DNA from: Lytechinus pictus
Taxonomy: Eukaryota > Echinodermata > Echinoidea > Temnopleuroida > Toxopneustidae
Direction of reading: 5' to 3'
Length of the DNA: 64,000 bases
Assembly (NCBI RefSeq): GCF_037042905.1
Contig: NC_087259.1
Span: 19,543,501-19,607,500 of the forward strand
The position numbers and the translations under genes are program-made. This document shows, piece after piece, positions 1 to 10,800 of this stretch; position 1 is the stretch's first letter; every line of letters starts with the position of its first letter. Below the pieces are notes generated by a model that had not been told where the DNA came from, made no database searches, and saw only the letters and a program-made list of their open reading frames with translations.

Positions 1-541
1 TGGTATTCTACATCATCTTATTTAAAACTGTATTAGTATTATTGTAGTATTATGCATCTTCTAAGCCTGATCTGGCCCATGCTGTGTTATGAATAGCATC
101 CAATTAGAATGTATGTACAACTTAAGTTAATTGACCACTTTTACTCCTTTTTTTCTCCTCCAAAATCCTTTATATTTCTGACATGCGAAACTAACATGAC
201 ATATTATAGTCTGAGCATGATTCCATGCATAAATACTAAGCTATTGGAAATGACCCAAAGATAATTTCTGATATTAAGTACTCAGTATCATGTGTAGTGT
301 CCAATGTATTACCTGAGATAGTATAGTATGATATACTGTATGATATGAGAGAACCATACCCAAGATATTTTTATAACATTTGATGGAAAATGTTGTATAT
401 GTATTTGTAAAATTAATTGCCCTTTCTGCTTTTCTTGTCCTGGTAGAATTATAAAATAAATTACAACCTTAGCAGGTAAATAAATATGTTTTCCATTCTT
501 TAGAAGAATTTATTTGTTGTTTACATGCAACCATAAATATA

Positions 542-760
542 TACAGTGGTGCTCAAAAGTAAGTCAACTCAACCAGAAAATGAACATATTCAAAGTGTTT
601 AAGATCTGCTGTTTTTAGATATATAATTGTGAAGTCGGGTGATAAAATGTTACATTCAATAAAGTTGGTTTCTTTGGGCTCGCCGAACATTGTAGTGCTG
701 TTGTCTACATTCAACACTGCATTTTGTGGTGGGGTTCACTAACTTTTGAGCATAACTGTA
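542..760. mobile_element. Tc1/mariner-like MITE flanked by TA
   Basis: The ends CAGTGGTGCTCAAAAGT (544) and ACTTTTGAGCATAACTG (to 758) are inverted repeats bounded by TA on both sides. The 215-base interior has no coding capacity. TA target and CAGT ends are typical of Tc1/mariner non-autonomous elements. Confidence 0.75.
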
Positions 761-785
761 CATACACCCATAGTACTGTAGTCCC

Positions 786-1047
786 AGGCCCCGTCTTACA
801 AAGAGTTACGATTGATCCGATCATTCTCAAGTATATGGAAATCCAACAACGTCACAATTTTTTCTTTTAGAAATTTGTTTGATGTCTTTTGAAAACAAAA
901 TGAAGCATATTGAATTGTCAAGAAAACAGATAATGTATGGATATATATAATTTCTAGTAATTATTTTGAACAAACATGTATTTTAGATGTTGACGTTGCT
1001 GGCTTTCCATAGTTGCGATCGATTGCAACTCTTTGTAACGGGCCCCC
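786..1047. mobile_element. MITE with GGCCCCGTCTTACAAAG termini, copy 1
   Basis: The left end is GGCCCCGTCTTACAAAGAG and the right end CTCTTTGTAACGGGCCC, with a second inverted layer GATTGATCCGATCA / GATCGATTGCAAC. The same family recurs at 5825-6100. Confidence 0.72.
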
Positions 1048-1050
1048 GGA

Positions 1051-1683
1051 CTCGCCGAACGGACTGTAGTATGTATGATTGTCTCTTATCATGCATGTCG
1101 GTAGTATTTATATTTATGTATGCTTGTATGTGTGCTTGTGTTTATATTAATTTTGACAAATTCTTTAAAAAAAAGAAATAAAGAGGATATGGAGATGAAG
1201 AGAAAATGTGAAATACTGAGGTTGGAAAAGATGAAAAGTAGGGGAATAACAGTGAGGTTATGGATGAGATCATCGGCGGGGGGTTGGGGAATAGAAAAGA
1301 GAATTAAGATCATTATAAGGTCAAATGTTGACGGATTACATGAACTGAATATGATGAAGACAAAAATAATAAAGAAAAGTATCGTTTTGTCAGACCCACG
1401 TACCATACTTCCCCCAGAGATGGTTCAATATTATCAAGTCTGGTATAAAATACCGTACTATTCTCACTTTTCTTTTCGGCATAATTTATATTCATTTCTC
1501 GGCAATATCTATTTGTTTTTCTTATTCTATAATCTCCATGTTCACTCTAATATATATTGGGCGGCGCCATGCAGGGCAAGGTGACCCAAATGTACGGGGG
1601 GGGGGGGACATGACCAAGGTCCCTCTTTTGATATAGGGGGTCCATCATTTTTCCTATTTTCATTTTATTCCCCTGTCTTTTTC
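1051..1683. other. No gene recognised; AT-rich spacer with a G run at about 1597
   Basis: Open frames on both strands (up to 154 codons) overlap one another, lack splice context and resemble nothing known. Confidence 0.5.
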
Positions 1684-1896
1684 AGTGGCCGCCAAACGGT
1701 GGGAGGACTGGGTGGCTTCAGCCCACCCCCCCCCCCCCATTTTTGACCAAAATCTTGTACAAAAACGTCTTGAAAATAAACCATCTGATTGTGATTTTTT
1801 TGCACGGTTAGCCCCCCTCACTTTTGGCTCGGCCCCCCCCCCCCCTACCACACACACACACACACGCTTTCAAAACCGTTAATTTTCCTCGGCCCT
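1684..1896. mobile_element. Poly-G foldback MITE, copy 1
   Basis: It begins AGTGGCCGCCAAACGGTGGG and ends CTTTCAAAACCGTTAATTTT plus CCTCGGCCC. The interior holds GGCTTCAGCCCACC, a C run, TTTTGACCAAAATCTTGTAC and CACTTTTGGCTCGGCCCC. The same order of blocks recurs at 2566-2729 and 7901-8067. Confidence 0.65.
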
Positions 1897-2565
1897 TGTA
1901 TTTATTTTCCTAATTTTTTCTCTAATTTCTTCCCTACTTCTTCTTCCTATGAAGAATCATAGGAAGCAGTTGCGCCGCCTGTCCAAATCTATTTAGTGCC
2001 ACCCCTGAATATATACATAGAGTACAATTTAATTCTGCTTGTGATTGCAACGACAGAGTTATCTCTATATTTTCGTTCCCAAAGTTTATCTTGGACCTGA
2101 CAATACTTTCCTGTTCCATCGCGTAGAGGGAAGCAGAGAGGTTTGGAGACGCCGTCACATCAAACATTTTCATTTGGATCGATATCAAAATTTGATAATG
2201 TGTCCATTCTGAAGGCTAGATAATGATAATACAAAAATGATAAAGACACATTTCCTCTGTATGAGTTATACCAACATTTTATGGAGATTGCATTCAGGAG
2301 TTTATTGCCAAGAAGAGCCTCATGCTTTTCTTTTAATGCCCAACTTCAGCATTGCTTCAAAACCCAGTATGCTGTTCTTTTTCTTTTTGCCCAGGGTCAA
2401 TTCTTCCCAGCCAATAATTTTTCATCAACATTGCGCCCTTATCACAAAGCCCATTTTCATTTCGAGGTTTATATAGAATACTGGGTTATAAAATTTATTT
2501 GATTGATCAGATCTATAATCAACCAAATTATCTTTAAAATAAGCGTGGAACATAAAGTGATATTG

Positions 2566-2729
2566 CGGAGGCCGCGGAACCGGTGGGGGGGGGGGGGGGG
2601 GGGCTTCAGCCCCACCTTTTTTTTTTCAATAAACGAATACAACATGAAAATTACCATCTATTTGCAGGGGGGGGGGTTAGCACGTTCAGTACCCCCCACA
2701 CACGCTTTCAAAACAGTTCTGCGGCTCAA
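2566..2729. mobile_element. Poly-G foldback MITE, copy 2 (deleted interior)
   Basis: GAGGCCGCGGAACCGGTGGG at the left is followed by a run of about 20 G. The right end is CTTTCAAAACAGTTCTGCGGC. The interior is shorter than in copies 1 and 3. Confidence 0.62.
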
Positions 2730-3111
2730 GTATTGTTGGATTTTAAATGGACGTACAAATGCCAAACAACTTTAGGAGGACTAAATTCGTAGAATGATAT
2801 TGAAACCGCCCGAAAAATGAATGAATAAAAATGCTAGTACAAACATTTTCTCATTCGGCAATTGAGCTAAGAAATGAAATTCATTGAAGATGCTGTACAC
2901 TTTATTTTCAAACCTTATCGAACGCCATTCTGGTTTTTGAGGCGTATATAATATTTAATGTAGAAAAGTTGTCTCCCGGGAGACATTTCAAGACATGTAT
3001 AATGACTACGTTGAACTATATACAATTATTATTATTATAATCATGATAATATAATTTTGAAGAAATTGTTTATAATAATGATAACAATTAAAACTTACCC
3101 TTCAGCTTTAT

Positions 3112-3235
3112 CATCATCATCATCATCATCATCATCATCTTCATCATCATCATCATCACCACCACCATCATCATCGTCGTCGTCATCATCATCATCATCA
3201 TCACCACCACCTCCTCCACCACCACCACCACAACA
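3112..3235 (+). repeat. (TCA)n / (CAC)n microsatellite
   Basis: Imperfect trinucleotide repeat of TCA with CAC and TCG variants. In one frame it reads as polyserine then polyproline, which is an artefact of the repeat. Confidence 0.9.
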
Positions 3236-3374
3236 ACAATCTCCAGGGTTGTCCACATCAATCCTCTTTCATCATAAGTATTTATTAATGGAATTGCATT
3301 CTGCTTATAATGGGGAATTTCAACCCTGATGAGAAGTTCGTTGAAATGAAAGCAAAAAAAAAATCATATCAATT

Positions 3375-3475
3375 AATGTTTGATAAAAAGCTTCTTCTCA
3401 GCCAATCAGATTCAAGGAAAGTTGTCAGATCTGACAACTAATCAGACAATAATGTTGATAAAACGCTCCCAGGAA
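3375..3475. repeat. Inverted repeat with a 20-bp perfect palindrome
   Basis: AGTTGTCAGATCTGACAACT at 3420-3439 is perfectly self-complementary. Weaker inverted similarity continues outward (GATAAA...AGCCAATCAGA / TAATCAGACA...TTGATAAAA), suggesting the core of a small foldback MITE. Confidence 0.55.
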
Positions 3476-3537
3476 GTATCTCGACAATGATCCATCAAAA
3501 AAAAAAATTAAGCATTCAATTTCATTATCATGTACAT

Positions 3538-3730
3538 TTAAAGTGGTACTTCAGACTGAAAACGATTTCACCGAGCATAAAGCTGATAATTTCATCAAAA
3601 TCTTTTAAAAAGAACACATATAACGAAGTTATTGACTTTCAAATTTTAGCAATATTTTGTGAAAACAACAGTTATGCACGTCGTCATGTATAGGGATTAT
3701 AAGTAGGCTGATAGGGATACGTTATGTCCC
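3538..3730 (+). mobile_element. TTAA foldback element, left part only
   Basis: TTAA followed by AGTGGTACTTCAG, then the family blocks AATTTCATCAAAATC, AACGAAGTTATTGA and GTTATGCACGTCGTCATGTA. The right half is absent or too diverged to recognise. Confidence 0.5.
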
Positions 3731-3889
3731 AACTTTCCCTTTTCTTACGTTCTTACATGAAATCATAATTATTTCATTAAAAAGGATTAAATCAATAGAA
3801 TGTGAAATAAAACAATAAAACACACTAAACTGGATGTATTTCGAATCAATCACAATGCTCTAATTCATGTTGATATATGATATATATAT

Positions 3890-3985
3890 GTATATACGAC
3901 CCCATCATGCCCATGGTCGTGCCTGGTATCCATCCACTCGTCAATGCAAGTGCCCCCCCCCCCCGAGGAGGGCACATATGAGTAA
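3890..3985 (-). mobile_element. Fragment of the GTCGTGCCTGGTATCCA foldback family
   Basis: GGTCGTGCCTGGTATCCATC then CACTCGTCAATGCAAGTGCC and a C run match one arm of the element at 13227-13534. Confidence 0.6.
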
Positions 3986-3989
3986 TTCC

Positions 3990-4596
3990 AACTTCCATTC
4001 CCTCACGTGTAACATCACAGCTCATCAATATCAAAATCATTTAAACTCAATTATTATGCTTGATTTTTTAATATGTGCATTAATATGATCACTACATGTT
4101 CTTATTATTTGATATAAAATATACAGATATATGACTTAACGAAAAACAGATAAGTCGGGGAAGAGATTTCATTGTGAAAATTGATCATTTATTAATTCAT
4201 ACCATTGATTTCAAAATTTAACAGCAATGCAGCAGAACAAGTGACGATCAGCTTGGTTTTTTTACCAACAATAAGAGAGGGTATCACTACCATGATTGCA
4301 ATCATGTAGTATTGTCTTCAAATTGTTGATGAATATCATCGTGGTGTAACCTTTATTTAGAGCGATACACTAATACATTATCAGCCTCTAAAATTAGTAC
4401 TGTAAAACAGCTCTTATACCCAAGTGAGATAAATTTCCTGTCATTATATTTTACTTACATATGAATTGTTTTCAAATAAAATGATAAAAACATATTGCGT
4501 ATCAATTTGGCTATATATGCCTACCTATAACTAAATGGACTTAAAATAAAAAGTGAACAAAATTTTGAAGTTGACAACCTTGAAGTATTAAACTAT
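3990..4596. other. AT-rich spacer, nothing recognised
   Basis: No coding pattern, repeat end or RNA structure is visible in this interval. Confidence 0.5.
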
Positions 4597-4597
4597 A

Positions 4598-4747
4598 GTC
4601 CCGTTTCATAAAGTCTTTATATAAGAACAAATGCACGATTTCTGTAATAAATTTACTACAAGCCAATCAGATTGAATGATTTCAATTGCTTTGAACTGTT
4701 AATGCAAATGTGCTCTTATAACAAGTTTTTTTTATGAAACGGCCACC
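4598..4747. mobile_element. Foldback MITE with CCCGTTTCATAAAG ends
   Basis: TCCCGTTTCATAAAGTCTTT at the left pairs with the complement of TTTTTTTATGAAACGG at the right. Inner arms TATAAGAACAAATGCA / TGCAAATGTGCTCTTATA also pair. The arms enclose AGCCAATCAGATTG. Confidence 0.7.
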
Positions 4748-4849
4748 ATAGTGTGGTATCTTAGAAGAAAGTTGGCAGGTGGAACGCCTTGAGATTGAAA
4801 TCTGGTAGAGCTCGAGAAAAGCGTGGCGACACACTGTTACCCTGTGGAA

Positions 4850-5125
4850 CAGCAAATGAGAAAGGAGCGGGGGGGGGGGGATAGGATGGGATTGAGGAAA
4901 ATAAGTGGGTGGGGCATGATAAGAGAACGGGTTAATAAATGGCGGCAAAAGTCGAGAAAGGTTAATGCACGGTGGTGTAAAGGGGAGGGGGGAGAGGGAG
5001 GTATAGATACCAGGATCCGATAATGGATAGAGGGAGGAGGTAGGGGAAAGAGAATATAGATAGAGAAAAACAGAAAGAGAAAGAAAGGGGGAAAAGGGGG
5101 GATAGGTGGCATGGAGGAGGAATGA
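4850..5125 (+). repeat. Purine-rich (G/A) low-complexity tract
   Basis: An interrupted polypurine stretch of GGGA, GAAA and G runs, including a run of about 10 G near 4870. The open frames through it are compositional. Confidence 0.75.
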
Positions 5126-5275
5126 AATGAGGAGAGAAATATAATAAAATGTGAACGGTATTTTACAATCCGATTTTGATTGCCTGCCTTATTAAAGCCT
5201 TTCTATCTGACATTACTTTCATACACCGTTAGTATACATCTCCCATTTCATACATCTCACATTTCCACAGATACC

Positions 5276-5452
5276 TTTCTTCTATCTAAATTATATTTTA
5301 TAATTTGACTACCATATTTTGTATATATATTTATATGTCAATTATCATTGATGTTTTGTATCATTAATATGAATTTGTTATAATGTATGAAAAATGATTT
5401 GTATCAATATTTATGTCCTTTCTCTTGGAAATAAATCTGAATCTGAAAGTAT
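5276..5452 (+). mobile_element. Probable LINE 3' end with AATAAA and (TCTGAA)n tail
   Basis: An AT-rich untranslated-like stretch ends in AATAAATCTGAATCTGAA. A short tandem hexamer tail instead of poly(A) is typical of CR1/L2-like LINE 3' ends. No ORF remains. Confidence 0.45.
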
Positions 5453-5824
5453 AGGGTGTAAACAGAAGGACATGTGGATTCGAGTGAATGGCCAGCCACG
5501 TGTTAAAATACACTGGAGTTTTAAAGTTTTAACTAGAATCAAATGTGTCAACCCAATTTGGTGTTTAACGAATACCACTGTGCGGTTCATTGTTGTGAAA
5601 AAATTGGTGTGATCGTGTAATAATACACAAGGTGGATTATTAAAAACACCACAGTTTAACACAATTGTTTTTCCACTTGAGTTTTAACTAACAACCAAAT
5701 GTGTTATACTAACACAATTAGTTGTTTGAAACAAATACCTTGAATCGAACACTGATGCTAAAGTTTTGTTGTTGGACCGTAATATTATGGAGTCTACCCC
5801 CAACTCCCTGGCAATATACCCCTG

Positions 5825-6100
5825 GGGCCCGTCTTACAAAGAGTTGCGATTGATCCGATCAATTGCAACTATGGAGAGCCAGCAAAGTCAACATAATTTT
5901 GAAATGCATGTTTGTTAAAAAAATGTCTAGATATGAATGTATATCCATTAAGTCATTGATTTCTTGACAATTTGGTGTGTTTTCCTTTGTTTTCAAAGGA
6001 CATTTTGCAAATTTCCTTTAGAAAAAATTATGGCACTGATGGATTTCCATAGAGTTACAATTGATTGGATCAATCGTAACTCTTTGTAAGACGGGGCCCA
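5825..6100. mobile_element. MITE with GGGCCCGTCTTACAAAG termini, copy 2
   Basis: GGGGCCCGTCTTACAAAGAG at the left and CTCTTTGTAAGACGGGGCCC at the right are near-perfect inverted ends, with inner arms around GATTGATCCGATCAAT. The interior includes paired blocks CCAGCAAAGTCAACATAATT and AATTATGGCACTGATGG. Confidence 0.82.
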
Positions 6101-7020
6101 GTTGGTGCATTTAAATAACCAGTTTATTAATAACACCGAAATTTTCCCAGTGTATGACTATGGTGTAAACATGGATAAGACACTTACCCTCTGGCATGAG
6201 TCCGGGAGTGTAAACCAAGCATCTGGGTTAGGGATACCAACAGTCATGTTTACTACACCCGATGTGCTTATGAACGGAACTGATACAAAAAGAACAACAT
6301 ATTACATAAACAATCACGTGTTTTCATTTAGACATACCTGTATTCGTACAGGATAACGACATTTCAGATACTTTGAGGAAAGAAATTGTTTGATATATTG
6401 ACTAAATACTAGAAGGTGTTTTCAGGACAAGTATTAGAAATGTAAAGAAGACACTAAACATCCTTTAAGGTTTAAAATAAATTGACAAAGATTTTATCAA
6501 GGAAAAGCGAGATCGAAAAGTTACCAAAAGCTAAAAATCATTGTCCAATAAAATATAATTTAATCTATTTCTTGACTATTTTCTGCGCAGATTAGGAACA
6601 AAACTTCCAAATAACATAATTGAAAAGAAAATTGATAAACATAAACAAAACATAAAGTTGTCATGAACCGCAAGAACTGGACTAAAACAGGGTTCGGTCC
6701 TTGCTGTTCATGTTGACTTTAGCGTGAGAAGGGGGCAGCAACAGTCACAATATTTTGAGAAATAAAGAACATACTTGTCGAAAAGTCGAGTTTTGGACGT
6801 CAGGACCAAACATGATACATGAAACATATATTTTGTGGTGTACAGAAAAGCCTCTACATCGGTATTTTATATTATATGTATTGTTTTTGTATCGGGATAT
6901 TGTTCTTCTTACTTTGATACCCCCCCCCCCTCTCGGATATCAGGGCTCCGTAACACAAAGGCATTTCAAGCAATCGCTAAATGTCAGTGACCAATCAACA
7001 CAGTAAAACAAAATAGCACA
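6101..7020. other. No gene recognised
   Basis: It contains a small inverted repeat (GGTGTAAACATG at 6161 against CATGTTTACTACACC at 6244) and a C run at 6920. Frames of about 80 codons lack any recognisable similarity. Confidence 0.45.
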
Positions 7021-7457
7021 TTGTTTAAGCCTGTCACTCTAACAATTGTAATTGGTCTCCATAATTTTTTTTTGGAAGAAAAACACACTTTAGTGACATT
7101 TTTCAACTATGTTGCAGTCACCCCTGCAAGCAGTAATTTACCGAAAATGTGCTAGTCTGGTTAAAAGAGGATTATTATTTCCAAAAAGATTTTTAAACCC
7201 GGGTTTAACCCAGAACTAGGCTATCAGAATACCAAAATAATTAAACTACACTTGGACCAGAGGTAAGGTTTAGAGGTGGTTTAGTTAAACCAGGGTTAAC
7301 TTTAGACTAGGGTTAAATTAAACCTGCTATCAGAATACGGGCCAAGGTGTTTAAACTTTTTTGTAATTGTTTAAACTTTTTAAACTACTTACTTAAAAGT
7401 TTAAACAGTTGTTTAAAATTTTTTAATAATAGTTGTTAGAGTGATGGGCTTAAACAA
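7021..7457. mobile_element. MITE with 25-bp TIRs, containing a second inserted element
   Basis: Left TTGTTTAAGCCTGTCACTCT+AACAA and right TTGTTAGAGTGATGGGCTTA+AACAA are inverted repeats differing at only two or three positions. The interior 7140-7342 carries a different family (AAACCCGGGTTTAACCC, and CTATCAGAATAC twice as direct repeats), apparently inserted later. Confidence 0.65.
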
Positions 7458-7523
7458 CGGGAAAGAATCTGCTTAAAATCTTAAGCAACGTTTTTACAGT
7501 GAAGATCATAGTTACACGCACGC

Positions 7524-7529
7524 TTTATT
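7524..7529 (-). terminator. Candidate polyadenylation signal, ependymin-related gene
   Basis: AATAAA on the minus strand, about 80 bases beyond the in-frame stop at 7611. It supports the reading in which exon 4 is the last exon, but AATAAA is common in AT-rich DNA. Confidence 0.4.
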
Positions 7530-7610
7530 TGTTCAAAACTCATACCACGAACCAATCAGAGTTGTTCATTTATCATTTGCAATTCATGGGAAACTTGTGT
7601 GTAAAGGGGG

Positions 7611-7834
7611 TCAGAATTTACAGTAAAGGATCGACTCACTTGTTGAATTTATATCAGGGACAAACACCTCCCCAACGAGTGCGACGGTGAGTGGATAGCA
7701 GTTCTCGTGGACGACGGTAGCATATGCCCTGGCGTCTTGAGGCACATGGGGATAGTGGATTCCGTAAGAATAAGAATCCGCTACAAGACCATTATTGCCT
7801 CCAAAAGTCATCTGCGCTTTGAACTCGGCATCAT
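7611..7834 (-). CDS. Ependymin-related gene, coding exon 4 (last recognised)
   Basis: The acceptor TTGTATCATTCAG precedes the phase-1 continuation DDAEFKAQMT. Residues GGNNGLVADSY, DARAYATVV and ENCYPLTV are well-formed secreted-protein sequence. Reading through gives FVPDINST then nine residues and a stop. A GTGAGT donor directly after INST (exon then 7640-7834) would instead require one more exon; I found no convincing one below 7.6 kb. An AATAAA on this strand at 7529-7524 favours the terminal-exon reading. Confidence 0.75.
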
Positions 7835-10800
7835 CTGAATGATACAACAAAATGGAAAACAAAAAACGTTAGCAGGATTGAAAATATTGAGAATATTACA
7901 GGGGTCACGGAACCGGGGGGGGGGGGGGGGGGCTTCAGCCCCCCACTTTTTTCCAAAACCATGTACAAAACGCAAAAATGACCAAACGATTGTAATTTTT
8001 TGCATGGTCAGCGCCCCCACTTTTGGCTCAGCCCCCCCCCAACTTTGAAAACCGTTCCGCGGCCCCAGTATTGGTAGGTTATGAAACAAGTTAGAAGGAC
8101 TCGGGAGGGTAAATAATTATTGGACATCAATGATTATAGAGGGCGCGCGACTCCTCTTCGTATGTAGAGGTCTCACATTCCACTGTGTGTTAAAATGGCA
8201 CTTAAAGGAGAATGGAATTCTTGGAGCAAGTTAGCTTTTGTGAAAGCAGAAAAATCAAAGAATAAGATCAACAAAAGTTTGAGTAAAATAGGACTAGCAA
8301 TAGAAGAGTTATGAGCATTTGAATGTCGAGATCACTAATGCTATGGAGATCCTCTCATTGGCAATGCGACCAAGATCTATGATGTCACAGATGAACAACT
8401 CTCCCCTTTTGGACACTGAAAATATACCCCAAAACATCTCTTTTTGCTCATTCTAATCATATGACAAACGATTCATCAATGATATAATGTTGTGAAACCT
8501 CTGTACTTGTCCTCTCATAAAGAGAACACCTCACCTTGTGATAGACTCTATAAAAGTGAGAATATAAGTGAAATAAGTACTGAAGTAATGAGGGAGTTGT
8601 ACGTGTGTGACATCACAGATCTTGGTCGCATTGTCAATGGGAGGATCTACATGGCATTAGTGATCTCAATATTCAAATGCTCATAACTTCCTTATTATTC
8701 ATTCAATCTTCCTCAAACTTTCAACAATATGTTTCTTTTATTTTCCTCTTTGATATGGATTCAGCTGGTTTCAAGGGTCTCATTCTCCTTTAAGAAAAAT
8801 TCATAAAAAATAAATGTGAAATTAGAGGGTCGAATGTTTACTACCTTTGGATAGGATATATATCTGACATTCCATATCTGACCAGAGAAGGGTATCGTAG
8901 CCAGCTCATTTTAAAAATAAATCGCCATTTATGAAGATAACTATGATGGGATCAAATTCATCAACTGAAACAGTAAAATAGCCCAAATTCTTCCGCCAGT
9001 CAAAAAATAGTTCCAAATCATTGATATATCTTCCCAATTTGGGCAAAGGAAGTTCAGTAGTTACCATTTCTAGAATCAGTATTAGATTTGAATCATATTC
9101 ATACACTTTTGTCAATCAGCAATATCAAATTTAAAAAATTCGAATGGGTTGGGTCGAACGAATATCTTTAGCCCTCCTGATGTAATTAGGCTCATGGCAC
9201 CTAGAGGAGTACCTACGTGTCCGCAGGCGCCATACATGCCAGAGAGGTGGGTTAAAGTAATTAGGCACAGACCTAAGTAAAAGGTGTCTACACTCTACAG
9301 TAGAAGTCTGAGTGAAAGAGAGAGAGAGAGAGAGGGGGGGGGGGGAGAAGGGGGAGGGAGGGGGAAGGCGGGGGGGGGGGGGGGCAACCCAACTGTGATC
9401 AGAGTTCTTTTTTTTTTAAGAATAACATTGCGGCACACAGAAGAGGTGTGTTCTTTGAACCCTTTGTACATTCTTACAAAAGAAGCCATAACAAAAGTAA
9501 GACTCGGTTTTATAGCCAAATCTTTATATTCACTAATTCACTGGGGATTGATATTCAACTTGAAAGAGTAAAACAGTAAATGTAAATATTACTTACCCGG
9601 AATGCAATTATTTGGTGCCGGCTGCGTGATCGGCTGCTTCGTACATTTCTCTGTCTTGCCCTCGTACTGTATCACCCATTGTACTTGCTAATAAATAAAT
9701 AAAAAGATCTTGCTCACACTCTAAATAAAGGTTTACCCAATGTTGGGTAAAATGGGAACATGCTTGTTGGTTGGGTAAAAAGATATATTTTGTAAATTTT
9801 ACGCAATGTTGCGTTGAAATAACCCAATATGGGGTAAAAAATACCCAGCAAACATGCATGTTCCCTTTTTACCCAATATTGGGTAAAATTTTACTCAGTG
9901 TTTTTAGAGTGCAAAATACATGCTTATAATGAACATGATGACGTTGCAGTTGATGACGATGATGACAATGTAAGCAATGGCGTATACAATGACCCCCCCC
10001 CCCCCAAAAAAAAAAAAAGGGACGGGCAAAAATGGCGTATCGGGCAAAATTTGTTTTAAAAAATGAAGAAATAGAGCGAAGCGAGTAAAAAATATATATT
10101 TTTTTGGCAAAAAAATATTGTTTCCTTTTCTTCCTTTTTCTTGGTCGTGATTTTTTTTTGCGGGGGGGGGGGGGACATGGACCCCCAACGTTTTCACGGC
10201 CAAACTGGTATGTATATTGATGTCATTCTCACCTCAGTATAATTTTGGATAATGCGCATTGACTGCGAGGACTGACTAGAGTCTAAGTTCAGATAGTAGC
10301 CATAGTCTCCATTGCGAAAATCGAAAGCTCCGTAGGCGTAGGTGATATAGGCTGCGGGCTGTCCACCAAGTTCTAAGCCGTTCGTGGCACCTTTGTAAGT
10401 AAATCATTTCAAAATGGTGTATTAACCGGGGCACTCCGAGATGAAAATGATGTTTGGATAAATAGAGCAAAATTCAGCGTGCAAAACGCTGTAAATTTTC
10501 ATCCCAATCTGATTAAGATCAATAAAGTTATTGTTTATCAATGTTCGTCAATAATTCGTGAAAACATTTACATCATGCCCTTATAAATTATATGCATTTG
10601 ATGGGCAGATGATGTCACGTTTCCACTTTTGCTTTTTATCATCCTTTCAAATAAAATGATAATAATTTATTTTTATACTGTGTGGAAAAAAAAACATGTT
10701 TCCCTTATGACAAAATAACTTTCAGCCAAGGCCCTAGGAATTATTTTTTTACTGGGGGCGCTGATGTACATTTGAAAAGCAAAAAAAATAAAAATAAAAA

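Noticed and set aside
987-1584. Overlapping frames suggesting a small gene
   Set aside because: They start in a MITE tail, lack splice sites and have AT-driven Lys/Ile-rich composition.
3057-3329. Serine/proline-rich 90-codon frame
   Set aside because: Product of the (TCA)n/(CAC)n repeat; no splice or promoter context.
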